64,000 bases of DNA from an uncultured bacterium (GTDB lineage: Bacteria > Bacillota_I > Bacilli_A > RFN20 > CAG-826). The stretch is from assembly GCA_949283025.1 (NCBI GenBank), contig CASDRB010000004.1:1-64000 (forward strand), written 5' to 3'. Under the pieces are notes generated by a model. It made no database searches. It was not told the origin of the DNA and saw only the letters and a list, made by a program, of their open reading frames with translations. Each line of letters starts with the position of its first letter. Positions within the stretch are counted from its first letter, which is position 1. The position numbers were made by a program, and so were the translations under genes. This document shows positions 25,316 to 34,360 of the stretch, piece by piece.

Positions 25316-26341
25316 ATGGAAAAGAAGAAGTTCAACATTAAAAAAATTATCTGGGTTTCAATTTTAGCAATCATATCGATCGCTTATATTTTATTTTTGT
25401 CTTTGGGTTGGTTTAAAATCCAGTCTAATGAGATTTATGAAGGATTAAATATTTTCTTAAAAGTTGAAAGAAATGATCCAACATTTATTATTTTAAGAAT
25501 TGTATCAGCAACAATATTAATGTTGATGATTTCAGTATTTTTAAGAATGATAATCGATTTTATTTCTCGATTTTTTAAAAAACATCGCGCCTTTTTAAAT
25601 TTGCTTTCAAGTTTTATTAAATATCTTTCAATAATTATTTGGATTTTCTTGGTTTTATCTATAGCGGGCGTTGACACAACTACTTTATTAGCCGGAGCCG
25701 GAATATTATCTTTAATTGTTGGGCTTGGTGCTCAACCGCTCATAGAAGATATCATCGCTGGTTTATTTATTGTTTTTGAAGACGTTTTTGATGTAGGCGA
25801 CATTATTGTTGTCGATGGTTTTAGAGGGACAGTAAAAGAAATGGGTATTCGTACCACTAAAATTGTTGATGCAGGTGGAGACATTAAAATTGTTAATAAC
25901 TCTGATATCCGCACCCTCATCAATATGACTTCTGAATTGTCATTAGCTATTTGCGATATTGATATAGAATATAGCGAATCAATTGAACATGTTGAATCAA
26001 TTATTAATGCCAATATGGAAAAACTTAAAAAGTCAAATAAACATATTGTTCAAATTTATTATTTAGGCGTGCAACAATTAGGCTCTAGTGGTGTTACGCT
26101 ACGCTTTACAGCCGATTGTAATGAAACATTTAAATTCCAAGTTCAAAGAGATTTAAATAGAGCTTTAAAATTATTGTTTGATGCTAATAATATCAACATT
26201 CCATTCACACAAGTTGTTTTACATCAAGCTGAAAAGCATGCAAAAACTCCTTTGCCTCAAGAAGTTGCTGATGCCAAAAAATTTAGCGAAAAGCAAAAAG
26301 AAATATCGCTCGGCAAAGATGGCGAAGTTGAAAATCAGTAA
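25316..26341 (+). CDS. small-conductance mechanosensitive channel MscS
   Basis: 341 residues from ATG 25316, set by AAGGAG; the frame opens earlier at a TTG within the ribosome site. Three membrane spans precede the pore helix LLAGAGILSLIVGLGAQPLIEDI (given here only as its 23-residue region, near 129-151), rich in Gly/Ala as in MscS TM3. The beta domain follows with FDVGDIIVVDGFRGTVKEMG, then the C-terminal alpha/beta cage. The channel releases solutes under hypo-osmotic stress. It overlaps the Nudix gene by one base. Confidence 0.92.
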   Translation: MEKKKFNIKKIIWVSILAIISIAYILFLSLGWFKIQSNEIYEGLNIFLKVERNDPTFIILRIVSATILMLMISVFLRMIIDFISRFFKKHRAFLNLLSSFIKYLSIIIWIFLVLSIAGVDTTTLLAGAGILSLIVGLGAQPLIEDIIAGLFIVFEDVFDVGDIIVVDGFRGTVKEMGIRTTKIVDAGGDIKIVNNSDIRTLINMTSELSLAICDIDIEYSESIEHVESIINANMEKLKKSNKHIVQIYYLGVQQLGSSGVTLRFTADCNETFKFQVQRDLNRALKLLFDANNINIPFTQVVLHQAEKHAKTPLPQEVADAKKFSEKQKEISLGKDGEVENQ

Positions 26342-26733
26342 TGGATAAAATATCAAAAGTCATTTTATCTAATATGTGCATGGTTTACGACCATGATCGA
26401 ATTTTAGTAGTAGACCGCTATAAAAGTGATTGGCCCGGTCTTTCTTTTCCTGGCGGCCATGTTGAAAATAATGAAACATTAATCGATAGTGTTATTCGAG
26501 AAATTAAAGAAGAGACTGGTTTAACAATTATTAATCCAGTTTTGTGCGATGTTATCGAATGGGATTGGGGCAATAATGTTCGCTATTTGGCTTTTTTATA
26601 TAAAACAAATCAATTTCAAGGTCAATTAATATCTTCCAATGAAGGAAAAGTTTTTTGGATAAATAAAAAAGATATAAGTAAGTATCAATTATCGACCGAT
26701 TTTGAAAAAATATATAATTTGATTAACAAATAA
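26341..26733 (+). CDS. Nudix hydrolase, MutT/MutX-like
   Basis: 130 residues. The Nudix box runs from GGHVENNETL to REIKEETG with all conserved Gly and Glu positions. FPGGHVE and the preceding LVVDRYKSDWPGLS resemble 8-oxo-dGTP-type diphosphatases. The start codon overlaps the mscS stop (TAATG). A housecleaning role on oxidised nucleotides is likely, but the substrate is not proven. Confidence 0.88.
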   Translation: MDKISKVILSNMCMVYDHDRILVVDRYKSDWPGLSFPGGHVENNETLIDSVIREIKEETGLTIINPVLCDVIEWDWGNNVRYLAFLYKTNQFQGQLISSNEGKVFWINKKDISKYQLSTDFEKIYNLINK

Positions 26734-26763
26734 ATTGGAATTTTTGGTATTATTTTAAATATT

Positions 26764-26805
26764 TTCCAATAAAAACGATGTTTAATTTGTTATATAGGTG
26801 AAAAG
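26764..26805 (+). promoter_or_regulatory. candidate ECF-sigma autoregulated promoter, copy 1
   Basis: TTCCAATAAAA (26764-26774), 11 bases, then TTTGTTATATAGGTGAAAAG (26786-26805). The same two blocks with identical spacing occur before the lipoprotein gene at 28385-28426. Read as hexamers, TTCCAA-17-TTGTTA is unlike a sigma-A promoter. The downstream block also supplies the ribosome site of the sigma gene. Confidence 0.65.
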
Positions 26806-26808
26806 ACT

Positions 26809-27336
26809 ATGGATGTTAAAAATAGATTGACTGAATTGTTGATTCGACTACAACATGAAGAAATAGACGCGTTTGATGAATTATATTCTTTAACAAAAAA
26901 AGGTGTCTATATATCGATTTTGCTCATCATAAAAAACGAGCATACTGTCGAGGATATTATGCAAGAGACATACATTGATTTTTTAAATCATAAAAATAAA
27001 TTAAAACATGATATAGATGTTTATGGATATTTAGTCCAATCAGCCAAAAATAAGGCAATCAATTATTGGAACAAAAATAAATATGAACATGAATATGTCC
27101 TGAGTAATTATCAAGATGAATCTTATCGTTTAGATAAAATTATTGATAGTGGTTTAATTCAAAAAATTCAAAACAGTCTAAACCCCAAAGAATATGAAAT
27201 ATTCATGCTTAAAGTGTTGGGAGATTATTCATTTAAAGAAATATCGAAGTTAAAAAAAGTTCCGATTGGAACATGCACATGGCTCTATCAAGAAGCTAGA
27301 AAAAAATTGCAAGATAAATTAGGAGGTATCTATTGA
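26809..27336 (+). CDS. ECF-type RNA polymerase sigma factor
   Basis: 175 residues. Region 2 contains ILLIIKNEHTVEDIMQETYI and the Trp/Tyr-rich NKAINYWNK; region 4 contains LNPKEYEIFMLKVLGDYSF then KEISKLKKVPIGTCTWLYQ, a helix-turn-helix. There is no region 1 or 3, as in group IV (ECF) factors. The next gene starts on the sigma stop codon (TGATG) and encodes a single-pass membrane protein in the usual anti-sigma position. The promoter is shared in sequence with the downstream lipoprotein gene, which suggests autoregulation. Confidence 0.88.
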   Translation: MDVKNRLTELLIRLQHEEIDAFDELYSLTKKGVYISILLIIKNEHTVEDIMQETYIDFLNHKNKLKHDIDVYGYLVQSAKNKAINYWNKNKYEHEYVLSNYQDESYRLDKIIDSGLIQKIQNSLNPKEYEIFMLKVLGDYSFKEISKLKKVPIGTCTWLYQEARKKLQDKLGGIY

Positions 27337-28379
27337 TGTTAGACGACAAAAATATTCGAGAATCCATCATTTCTAAAATTGATGAAAATCAAATTCCTGA
27401 TTTAAGCCAGGCAATTAAACAACAATATTTAAAACAAAAAAGTCATAAAGCCACTCCTTGGTATAAAAAACCGTTGTTTTATGGTGTGGGAACGCCAATT
27501 TTAGCATGTGGCATCATCGCTTGCATTGTGATTCCTAATGCTATCGCTAATCATAAAACTAGTGGTGAACCACCTATAATTAATGTTGGAAAACGGCAAG
27601 AAGAAATAGCTTTTGGCATCTTTTCAATCAATAACATTATTTCGAATAATAATCATTTGTCTTTAAATATAAAATCAAAGATTAATGTAGATCAATTTAA
27701 ACAACAAATTGATATTTTAAATCCGTACATGCTTACTAGTGAAGCAATGTTGAACAATGATTTTATTGTCGTACCTGAAGTTTTTATTTCCGAGGATTTA
27801 AATTACCAATATGTCATGCAAATCAATAATGAGTTTGGTCAAGTTGAATTTTACTATAACGAAACTTTTTTAAATTCTGATGACGATGAAGAAGAATACA
27901 CCATTGACGGGATATTTATAAAAGATGGTACCACCTATCAGGTCGAAGGGGAAAAATCGCTTGAAAATGATGTTGATGAAAAAGAGGCCGAATTGGAATT
28001 AAAAGCTTATTTAAATAGCAGCAAAGACTCTTATATTTTGATCGAGCAAGAAATTGAAAGCGAAGTCGACGAATACGAACAAAAATATTTATATAGTATC
28101 GTCGAGTCTGGTGTCGCTTATCGATATGTAGAAATAGGTTTTGAACACGAGATAAACGAAGAAAAGGTAGTGGAAATTAAAACTTACAATTCTGATATTT
28201 CTAATTTAGAAAGTGAGTATAAAATAACAAACGATGGCAAAGATTTTATTTGTGAATACAAAATGTTAGATAGCGAAGGCATAATTAACATTTCCATAAT
28301 CGATAATCAAGATGGTGGCACATCCTATTTATACGAAGAAAAAATGCTTGATTTTTCTTACATATTAAAAAGAAATTAA
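27336..28379 (+). CDS. putative transmembrane anti-sigma factor with acidic sensor domain
   Basis: 347 residues from ATG 27336, with AGGAGG nine bases upstream (a TTG three bases earlier is also possible). About 45 cytoplasmic residues, one span (about 47-71), then an extracytoplasmic domain of about 270 residues rich in Glu/Asp. This domain is related to the lipoprotein encoded next: both have FYYNETFLN/MYYNETILN, an acidic run, DGIFIKDGTTYQVEGEK versus EGIIKIDDQIYQMRGEK, and ILIEQEIESE versus VIVEQEIEGE. No zinc-binding HxxxCxxC anti-sigma motif is seen in the short N-terminal part. The anti-sigma role is inferred from position. Confidence 0.75.
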   Translation: MLDDKNIRESIISKIDENQIPDLSQAIKQQYLKQKSHKATPWYKKPLFYGVGTPILACGIIACIVIPNAIANHKTSGEPPIINVGKRQEEIAFGIFSINNIISNNNHLSLNIKSKINVDQFKQQIDILNPYMLTSEAMLNNDFIVVPEVFISEDLNYQYVMQINNEFGQVEFYYNETFLNSDDDEEEYTIDGIFIKDGTTYQVEGEKSLENDVDEKEAELELKAYLNSSKDSYILIEQEIESEVDEYEQKYLYSIVESGVAYRYVEIGFEHEINEEKVVEIKTYNSDISNLESEYKITNDGKDFICEYKMLDSEGIINISIIDNQDGGTSYLYEEKMLDFSYILKRN

Positions 28380-28384
28380 AAAAA

Positions 28385-28426
28385 TTCCAATAAAATATTA
28401 AATATGTTTGTTGTATAAGTGAAAGG
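28385..28426 (+). promoter_or_regulatory. candidate ECF-sigma promoter, copy 2
   Basis: TTCCAATAAAA (28385-28395) is identical to copy 1. After 11 bases, TTTGTTGTATAAGTGAAAGG (28407-28426) matches copy 1 at 17 of 20 positions, and all three differences are A/G changes. It lies six bases after the anti-sigma stop. Confidence 0.65.
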
Positions 28427-28439
28427 CGGTAAAAACCAC

Positions 28440-29285
28440 ATGAAAACAACAAAAATTTTAATCCCATTATTTGCAGTTATGTTATTAAGCGGCTGCGCTA
28501 CCACACATGAAAATAGCAATTTTCCACTTGACTCTGCGTCTAATTCCCACGATGTTTATGCATTTGAAGCAGCAACCTCAGTCGGATTATTAAACGATGC
28601 TTTAAACGATACTAATTTAAAAGCTAAGATGTCAAAAAAAGAATTGACACCAGATGTTATTGATGAAATAGCTAGTTATTTACCATCCATTGAAGCAGCA
28701 TTAACCGGTGTTGATAGTCTTGTTACTTCGATAAGCGCGGAAAGCGATTTAGCTGAATACGAGGCGATGATGACAGTTACTTATCAAGACATTAATTCAA
28801 TTAAAAATACATTTGTTATGTATTATAATGAGACAATTTTAAATGATGATGATCACGACGAAGACGAGCAAGAGTCTTACATTGAGGGAATTATTAAAAT
28901 CGATGATCAAATATACCAAATGAGAGGCGAAAAAGAAATTGAACAAGATGAATTTGAAATTTCTTTCACTTATCGTTTAGACGAACAAACCTATGTTATT
29001 GTTGAACAAGAAATTGAAGGCGAAAAAACAGAATTTCAATACGAAATTGTTAAAAATGGCGAATCGATTTATGAATACTCATTAGAAGTAAAACGCCACT
29101 CAGTTGAATTAGAAGTTGAAAATCAAACCATCGGCGAAAAAGAAATGGAATTCTATTTGTTTGAAAAAGATGGAAAAACTTTAATAAAGGCTGAAGTCGA
29201 AGACAATGAACAAGAATACGAAATACTATTTGAGAAGGTTATTGACGTTGAAACAGGAAATGTCAATTACATTGTCATTAACTAA
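28440..29285 (+). CDS. lipoprotein sharing the anti-sigma sensor domain
   Basis: 281 residues from ATG 28440; GGCGG lies upstream and the longer GTG frame overlaps the promoter block. Signal peptide with lipobox LLSGC (Cys near residue 19). The mature protein is very acidic (DDDHDEDEQE run) and homologous over most of its length to the extracytoplasmic part of the preceding membrane protein. It has its own copy of the sigma-gene promoter, so it is probably a regulon member: a sensor, decoy or effector for the same signal. A strong terminator follows. Confidence 0.75.
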   Translation: MKTTKILIPLFAVMLLSGCATTHENSNFPLDSASNSHDVYAFEAATSVGLLNDALNDTNLKAKMSKKELTPDVIDEIASYLPSIEAALTGVDSLVTSISAESDLAEYEAMMTVTYQDINSIKNTFVMYYNETILNDDDHDEDEQESYIEGIIKIDDQIYQMRGEKEIEQDEFEISFTYRLDEQTYVIVEQEIEGEKTEFQYEIVKNGESIYEYSLEVKRHSVELEVENQTIGEKEMEFYLFEKDGKTLIKAEVEDNEQEYEILFEKVIDVETGNVNYIVIN

Positions 29286-29296
29286 AATTACAAATT

Positions 29297-29318
29297 GACC
29301 CTTTTGGGTCTTTTTTTT
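29297..29318 (+). terminator. intrinsic terminator of the ECF module
   Basis: GACCC-TTTT-GGGTC (29297-29310) followed by T8, with As on the 5' side. Confidence 0.88.
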
Positions 29319-29365
29319 ATGGCTTTATATTTGCTTATTTTATATAATGGTAAAGAAGTATTATT

Positions 29366-30823
29366 ATGAAAAGTTTTAAATTATCAGTATTGCTGTTCAT
29401 TTTGTTGTTAAGTGCGTGTCAATCGCCAATATCTAGTTCTAATACAGTTGATAGTAGTTTTCAAACTTCTACAAGCTCAATTGATGAATTTGAAAACTTG
29501 TACGATGAATTATACTATCCAACTTCGCAAGTTGAAATATACTTAAATTTTACAAATGAATCTATTTATAAACTAGCTAAATATTCTAGCGATGAAGTAA
29601 AAAAAGAAATGTATCATCCTTGCGATATTGTTTTTGTATTAAATCAAAAGAAATATGAATATTTAGAGGCCGGTGTAAGGATGAAAGGCAACACCAGCCG
29701 CAACGAGAATTTTGTGGACTCAAGCGGGCATATTTTGGGTTTGGTTCACTTTAAGATTTCTTTAAAAGAAACATTTGATGATGTTGAAGATAATGATTAT
29801 TATATTCGTTCATGGGAAAATGACGATGCTAGAAAGCAAAGAAAGGATCGCCAATTTGCTAATCAACAAAAACTTGATTTGAAATGGAATAAAAGTGAAG
29901 ATAAAACATTTACCAAGCAAATTTATGCTTATCATGCTTTTGAAAGCGAAGGCTTAATGGCGTCTAAAGTTCAGTTAGTTCAAGTTCATTTGCAAACTCA
30001 ATCAGATTCAAAAACATATTTATGCCAACTTCAAGAAACTATCGATAAAGATTTTTTAACGAAAAGATTAGCAAAAGAAAGTTCAAAAGGAAACTTATAT
30101 AAGTCTACATACACTGATATGGGTCCTGCTTCTTTAAGTCAAGAAAGCGTTTCATCAATTGGTGTTGAAGGTCCTAATTACCATCCTTCTTACGATTTAA
30201 AAACAAATGATAAAGAAGATGAAATCGACCATTCTTTGTTAACAAATTTAATTAATGTGGTCAATCAAAATACTTCAAATAGTGATAGTTTTAAACTTAT
30301 CATTGATGAATTAATTGATGTTGATTCAATATTAAAATATCAAGCATTATGCTGGGTAATTGGCAATCCAGACGATTCTAGAAATAATTCGAACAATTAT
30401 TACATTTATTTTAATTCGTCTAATGATAAAGCTTGCTTCATTCCATATGATTTTGATCGATGTTTTGGCATTTTAAAAGACTGGGAAGTTCATATGGAAG
30501 ACATCCCGTTGTATACAACAAAACAAAATCTAGGATATGAAAGAGTTTGGCAACCTAATCCATTGCTTTGGCGATTAATTATTAATACAGACGACTCATC
30601 TGTTGATTATTCGATTAAATGGCCAGTTATTAAATCGTATCAAGATTTATATGTGAAATATTGTCTTGAATATGGCCAAAAATATCTAGACGCAGCCAAA
30701 TTTGAGCAATTTAGCAATCAATTTTATTTTGCCAATAAAGATTATGAAGACGGTGGAGCAAATAATTTATCTTTTAAAAATTATGCTACAATAAAATTAT
30801 CAACTTTAGATCCTTATCTTTGA
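29366..30823 (+). CDS. CotH-kinase family lipoprotein
   Basis: 485 residues with signal peptide and lipobox LLSAC, then a Ser-rich linker. The CotH domain shows VRMKGNTSRN, LKYQALCWVIGNPDDSRNN with NNYYIYF, and FIPYDFDRCFGI, the conserved catalytic segments of the family. CotH proteins are atypical kinases of surface or spore-coat proteins; lipoprotein versions occur in many anaerobes. TATAAT lies 17 bases before the ATG, with only a weak ribosome site. Confidence 0.85.
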   Translation: MKSFKLSVLLFILLLSACQSPISSSNTVDSSFQTSTSSIDEFENLYDELYYPTSQVEIYLNFTNESIYKLAKYSSDEVKKEMYHPCDIVFVLNQKKYEYLEAGVRMKGNTSRNENFVDSSGHILGLVHFKISLKETFDDVEDNDYYIRSWENDDARKQRKDRQFANQQKLDLKWNKSEDKTFTKQIYAYHAFESEGLMASKVQLVQVHLQTQSDSKTYLCQLQETIDKDFLTKRLAKESSKGNLYKSTYTDMGPASLSQESVSSIGVEGPNYHPSYDLKTNDKEDEIDHSLLTNLINVVNQNTSNSDSFKLIIDELIDVDSILKYQALCWVIGNPDDSRNNSNNYYIYFNSSNDKACFIPYDFDRCFGILKDWEVHMEDIPLYTTKQNLGYERVWQPNPLLWRLIINTDDSSVDYSIKWPVIKSYQDLYVKYCLEYGQKYLDAAKFEQFSNQFYFANKDYEDGGANNLSFKNYATIKLSTLDPYL

Positions 30824-30849
30824 TGAATTAATAAATTTAAGAGGTGCTT

Positions 30850-32418
30850 ATGAAAAAACAAAATGCTTTATTAACATTACTTTTTATCCCTTTATTGTTG
30901 GCCGGATGTAATCCGATAACTACAATCACAACGAGTGAAAGTGAATCTAGTTTTGAAACAAGCAGTGATGTTATTACTTCCACATCGCTTCCTAAAGAAA
31001 CCATTGATGGCATGCTTGATTTTTGGGTTATCAATGACTATCATGGACGGATTGTTGCTAATGAATCTTTAAACGAACCTGGATTAGCAAAATTGGCTAC
31101 TTTTTTGCATTATAAAGAAGCTGAAAATTATGGAAATTTTGTCTTTTTAAGTTCTGGAGATACATTTCAAGATACATATGACTCCGGCACCAATCAAGGA
31201 GAATTAATTGCTAAAACATTGCCGATGCTTAATTGCGAAGCTATGGCGGTAGGCAATCATGAATTTGATTGGGGAATCGATATTTTAAAAAGAAATGCCG
31301 AATTTGCAGGGGATTGTGCTTTTTTGGGCGCAAATGTCTATCATTATGATGAAGAAAATAATACCGTTAGTGATTTTGCTTCTGAATTAGTCGATAAGTA
31401 TAAAGTTATTGAAAGAAATGGTGTAAAAATCGGTATTATTGGCATAATCGGTGAGGACCAAATCACATCAATTACTTCTACAATTTGGGAAGGTTATACA
31501 TTTGTTGAGCCGACCGAAATTGTCAAACAATGTTCAGATGAATTAAGAATTGATTATGGTTGTGATGTCGTTGTTGTTAATGCACATGCATCATATAGCG
31601 ATTTAGGATATCAATTTGTCAATGGCGTTACTAGCGTTTCACAAAATAGCAATGAAAGATATGTAGATGCTGTTTTTACTGCTCATTCACATGGATTTGA
31701 TTTTAAAACTAGCAATGGTGTTCCTTTTATTCAAAGTGGAAGTCATGGTGAATATATTTCTCATGTTAGATTAGATGTTAGTGAAGAAACTCCAAAATTA
31801 GAGACAATGGAATCGGTGTTTATTGGCAATAATTATACAGAAGATGCCCAAATAAAATCTTTTATTGACACTTATTTTGATGAAGATTTTTATCGCGTTA
31901 AAAATGAAGTTATTGGCACGATTGAAGGTGCTACTTATCTAACTTCTACAATGTCAGGTAGAATGTTAGCGTGGATGTCATATGAATTGATGAAAGACGA
32001 TGTTTCAAATATCGTTGTAGTTATCAATAATGGTGGTCGTTCTTCGATAAATTTATCTGAGGATGGAGAAATAACTAGAGGCCTTATTTTTGATGCATTA
32101 CCATTTCAAAATAAAACATATGTGACACAAGTTAAAGGTGCAGATATATTAAGAAATACTTCTAGTTATCCATATTATGCACCTAATCCAATCACTATCA
32201 ATAGTGATGAATATTATACAGTCGCTTGCATTGACTATGTTTTATTCCATAAAGACTCAAATCGCAACTATGATAAGTTTCCTTCTTTTAACGGAGAATA
32301 TTCATATGTGGAAGAAAGAGTATCATCTACATTGATAGAAGATTATTTTGCTATAAATCCAATTATTTCTTTTGAAGATTTATCTAGCCAACCAGGCTTT
32401 AATAATATTAGTAGGTAA
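30850..32418 (+). CDS. 5'-nucleotidase / metallophosphatase lipoprotein
   Basis: 522 residues from ATG 30850 (AGAGG five bases upstream). Lipobox LLAGC, then a Ser/Thr linker. The UshA-type metallophosphatase domain has WVINDYHGRI (first metal Asp-x-His), SSGDTFQDT, AVGNHEFDWG (Asn-His-Glu-Phe-Asp), VVVNAHAS and DAVFTAHSHGF. The C-terminal substrate domain has INNGGRSSINL and FQNKTYVTQVKG. It should hydrolyse extracellular nucleotides to nucleosides and phosphate. The secreted nuclease gene starts 5 bp later, so the two likely work in sequence. Confidence 0.9.
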   Translation: MKKQNALLTLLFIPLLLAGCNPITTITTSESESSFETSSDVITSTSLPKETIDGMLDFWVINDYHGRIVANESLNEPGLAKLATFLHYKEAENYGNFVFLSSGDTFQDTYDSGTNQGELIAKTLPMLNCEAMAVGNHEFDWGIDILKRNAEFAGDCAFLGANVYHYDEENNTVSDFASELVDKYKVIERNGVKIGIIGIIGEDQITSITSTIWEGYTFVEPTEIVKQCSDELRIDYGCDVVVVNAHASYSDLGYQFVNGVTSVSQNSNERYVDAVFTAHSHGFDFKTSNGVPFIQSGSHGEYISHVRLDVSEETPKLETMESVFIGNNYTEDAQIKSFIDTYFDEDFYRVKNEVIGTIEGATYLTSTMSGRMLAWMSYELMKDDVSNIVVVINNGGRSSINLSEDGEITRGLIFDALPFQNKTYVTQVKGADILRNTSSYPYYAPNPITINSDEYYTVACIDYVLFHKDSNRNYDKFPSFNGEYSYVEERVSSTLIEDYFAINPIISFEDLSSQPGFNNISR

Positions 32419-32422
32419 AAAA

Positions 32423-33739
32423 ATGAAAACTGTTAAAAAAATTATTCTTTTAATCAGTACTATTTCTTTAATTGGTTGTGCAAACAGCTCTTCAAAAAGC
32501 AGTATTACAACTAGTTCGAGTAGTGTCGATAACAGTTCTACATCGATAGGGGTTAGCGATAGCCAAGATGATACATCAATCTCAAGTTCAAGCGAAGAAA
32601 AAAACATTATTTATTTTAATGATCCAAATCAAAACGCAATTGAAACAACAGTATCGGATTTAATCAATCGCAAGAGCGTTGACGGTTTGTTATATCGCTT
32701 ATCAGGCGTGATGCAGTTTGTGCAAGAAACGACTTATGGTAGTTTTGAATTTAGTGATGAAACTGGTTCAATTTTGGTCTATGGTTTATCGAAAAATAGC
32801 AGTTGCATTACTTTTAATGGTTCAACATATTCATATCGAAACGCTAAAAATTTTTCATCCACTGGTTTAGCTGGTGGCGATGAAGTGATAATTGAATGCG
32901 TCTATGATATTTATACTTATGAGTCATCTGGATATTCTTTTGTGGAAATTATGGGTTATCCTGTTCAAGCCATCGACAACGGATATGATGATATTATTTC
33001 TAAAGCATATCAAGAAAACGATTTATATCAAGGCAATTACTACGATGGTATTGGAAATGTAGTAGGAAAACAGTTAGGATTACAACTTCACAATTTAATG
33101 ATGTCTACTCACAAAACCTATACTTCGTATAGTTCATTAAAAAATCATTTTAAATCAAGTGACACTCATGGGCATTCCACACCATATTGTTTTTATTCTA
33201 ATCGGTCGATATCTTCTTTAAATAGAGAACATATTTGGCCAAAATCTCTTTCTAATGATGTTTTTGATGAATTTTATGCTGGCGCAGATATTCATCACTT
33301 ACGGGCGACTGAATCAAATATTAATTCAATTCGCGGTAATGCAAGATTTGCTCCAATGTTTTATCATGAGTCTTTAAATATTATCACTTATAATGGTGGT
33401 ACTAATAATTATTATGGGGCTAGATCTGCATATGCATGCTTTGAACCTGCCGATGAAATAAAAGGGGATGTAGCACGCATCATTGCTTATGTATATGTCC
33501 ATTATACGACCACTTTTGGAGGCACGACAAAACAAGGCGTGACAGGAGAGTTATTTTTAAGTGATGTTTTAGGTGTTCCTGAAACCGAAGTAAATGATTT
33601 ATTGTGCTTATGGAATTCTATTGATCCAGTCGATCAATATGAGATGGAAAGAAATGAATATGCATTCAGTGTTCAAGGGAATCGAAACCCATTCATTGAT
33701 AAGCCTTCCTACATTGATTATTTATTTGGCAATCTTTAA
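32423..33739 (+). CDS. secreted endonuclease I family nuclease lipoprotein
   Basis: 438 residues from ATG 32423; the frame runs further upstream into the previous gene but the signal peptide starts here. Lipobox LIGC and a long Ser/Thr linker, then an OB-fold-like segment (about 80-150, GVMQFVQ and FEFSDETGSILVYG). The C-terminal endonuclease I domain has LNREHIWPKS (catalytic His), ADIHHLRA and SIRGNARF. Such enzymes cut single- and double-stranded nucleic acid outside the cell. It is paired with a 5'-nucleotidase. Its stop abuts that of the convergent uridine kinase gene with no gap. Confidence 0.9.
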   Translation: MKTVKKIILLISTISLIGCANSSSKSSITTSSSSVDNSSTSIGVSDSQDDTSISSSSEEKNIIYFNDPNQNAIETTVSDLINRKSVDGLLYRLSGVMQFVQETTYGSFEFSDETGSILVYGLSKNSSCITFNGSTYSYRNAKNFSSTGLAGGDEVIIECVYDIYTYESSGYSFVEIMGYPVQAIDNGYDDIISKAYQENDLYQGNYYDGIGNVVGKQLGLQLHNLMMSTHKTYTSYSSLKNHFKSSDTHGHSTPYCFYSNRSISSLNREHIWPKSLSNDVFDEFYAGADIHHLRATESNINSIRGNARFAPMFYHESLNIITYNGGTNNYYGARSAYACFEPADEIKGDVARIIAYVYVHYTTTFGGTTKQGVTGELFLSDVLGVPETEVNDLLCLWNSIDPVDQYEMERNEYAFSVQGNRNPFIDKPSYIDYLFGNL

Positions 33740-34360
33740 TTAAATTGATAATTTTTTGATTTTATTGACGACAACTTCAACTTGCTTTTGATTCAATCCA
33801 TCGTTTTGATTGTTGATAAAAATGTGATTAGCATTATTTTTAGTAGGTTCTATATAAATATTATGCATGGGGGCGACGGTTTTTTTAAACTGTTTTAAAA
33901 CACTTTCTTTTGTCCGCCCTCTTTCGTTAATATCGCGGATAATACGACGATTTAAACGAATATTTTGGTCGGCGTCAACATATATAGTTAAATCAGCAAT
34001 ATTTAATAACTCTTGATAATACAAAGCAAAAATGCCATCGACGATAATATATCGACATGGCTTGATATGTATAGAATTAATCGATCTTAAATGATTGGCA
34101 AAATCATAAATCGGAATATCAATTTCCATTCCGCTTTTTAATTGTTTAATGCATTTAATCATCAATGATGAATCGATTGAATCTGGATGATCATAATTTA
34201 CTTTTGTTCGTTCCTCAAAAGATAATTGAGGGTTATTTTTATAAAAATTGTCAATGTTGATAACGCAGACACATTCATCTAATTCTTTTTTTATGTATTG
34301 TGTTAATAGCGTTTTCCCTGATGCAGAGCCACCGCCTATTAAAATAACATATGATTTCAT
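33740..34360 (-). CDS. udk: uridine kinase
   Basis: 206 residues, the normal length. The P-loop GGGSASGKT is at about 8-16; NIDNFYKN holds the Asp base and tyrosine; NYDHPDSID is the uridine-binding signature; VDGIFALYY is Walker B-like; RRIIRDINERGRTKE is the lid. It phosphorylates uridine and cytidine to the monophosphates. It overlaps pepT by 4 bp (ATGA), with AAAGG upstream. It sits near genes for extracellular nucleotide breakdown and dCMP deaminase, fitting nucleoside salvage. Confidence 0.92.
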   Translation of the reverse strand: MKSYVILIGGGSASGKTLLTQYIKKELDECVCVINIDNFYKNNPQLSFEERTKVNYDHPDSIDSSLMIKCIKQLKSGMEIDIPIYDFANHLRSINSIHIKPCRYIIVDGIFALYYQELLNIADLTIYVDADQNIRLNRRIIRDINERGRTKESVLKQFKKTVAPMHNIYIEPTKNNANHIFINNQNDGLNQKQVEVVVNKIKKLSI

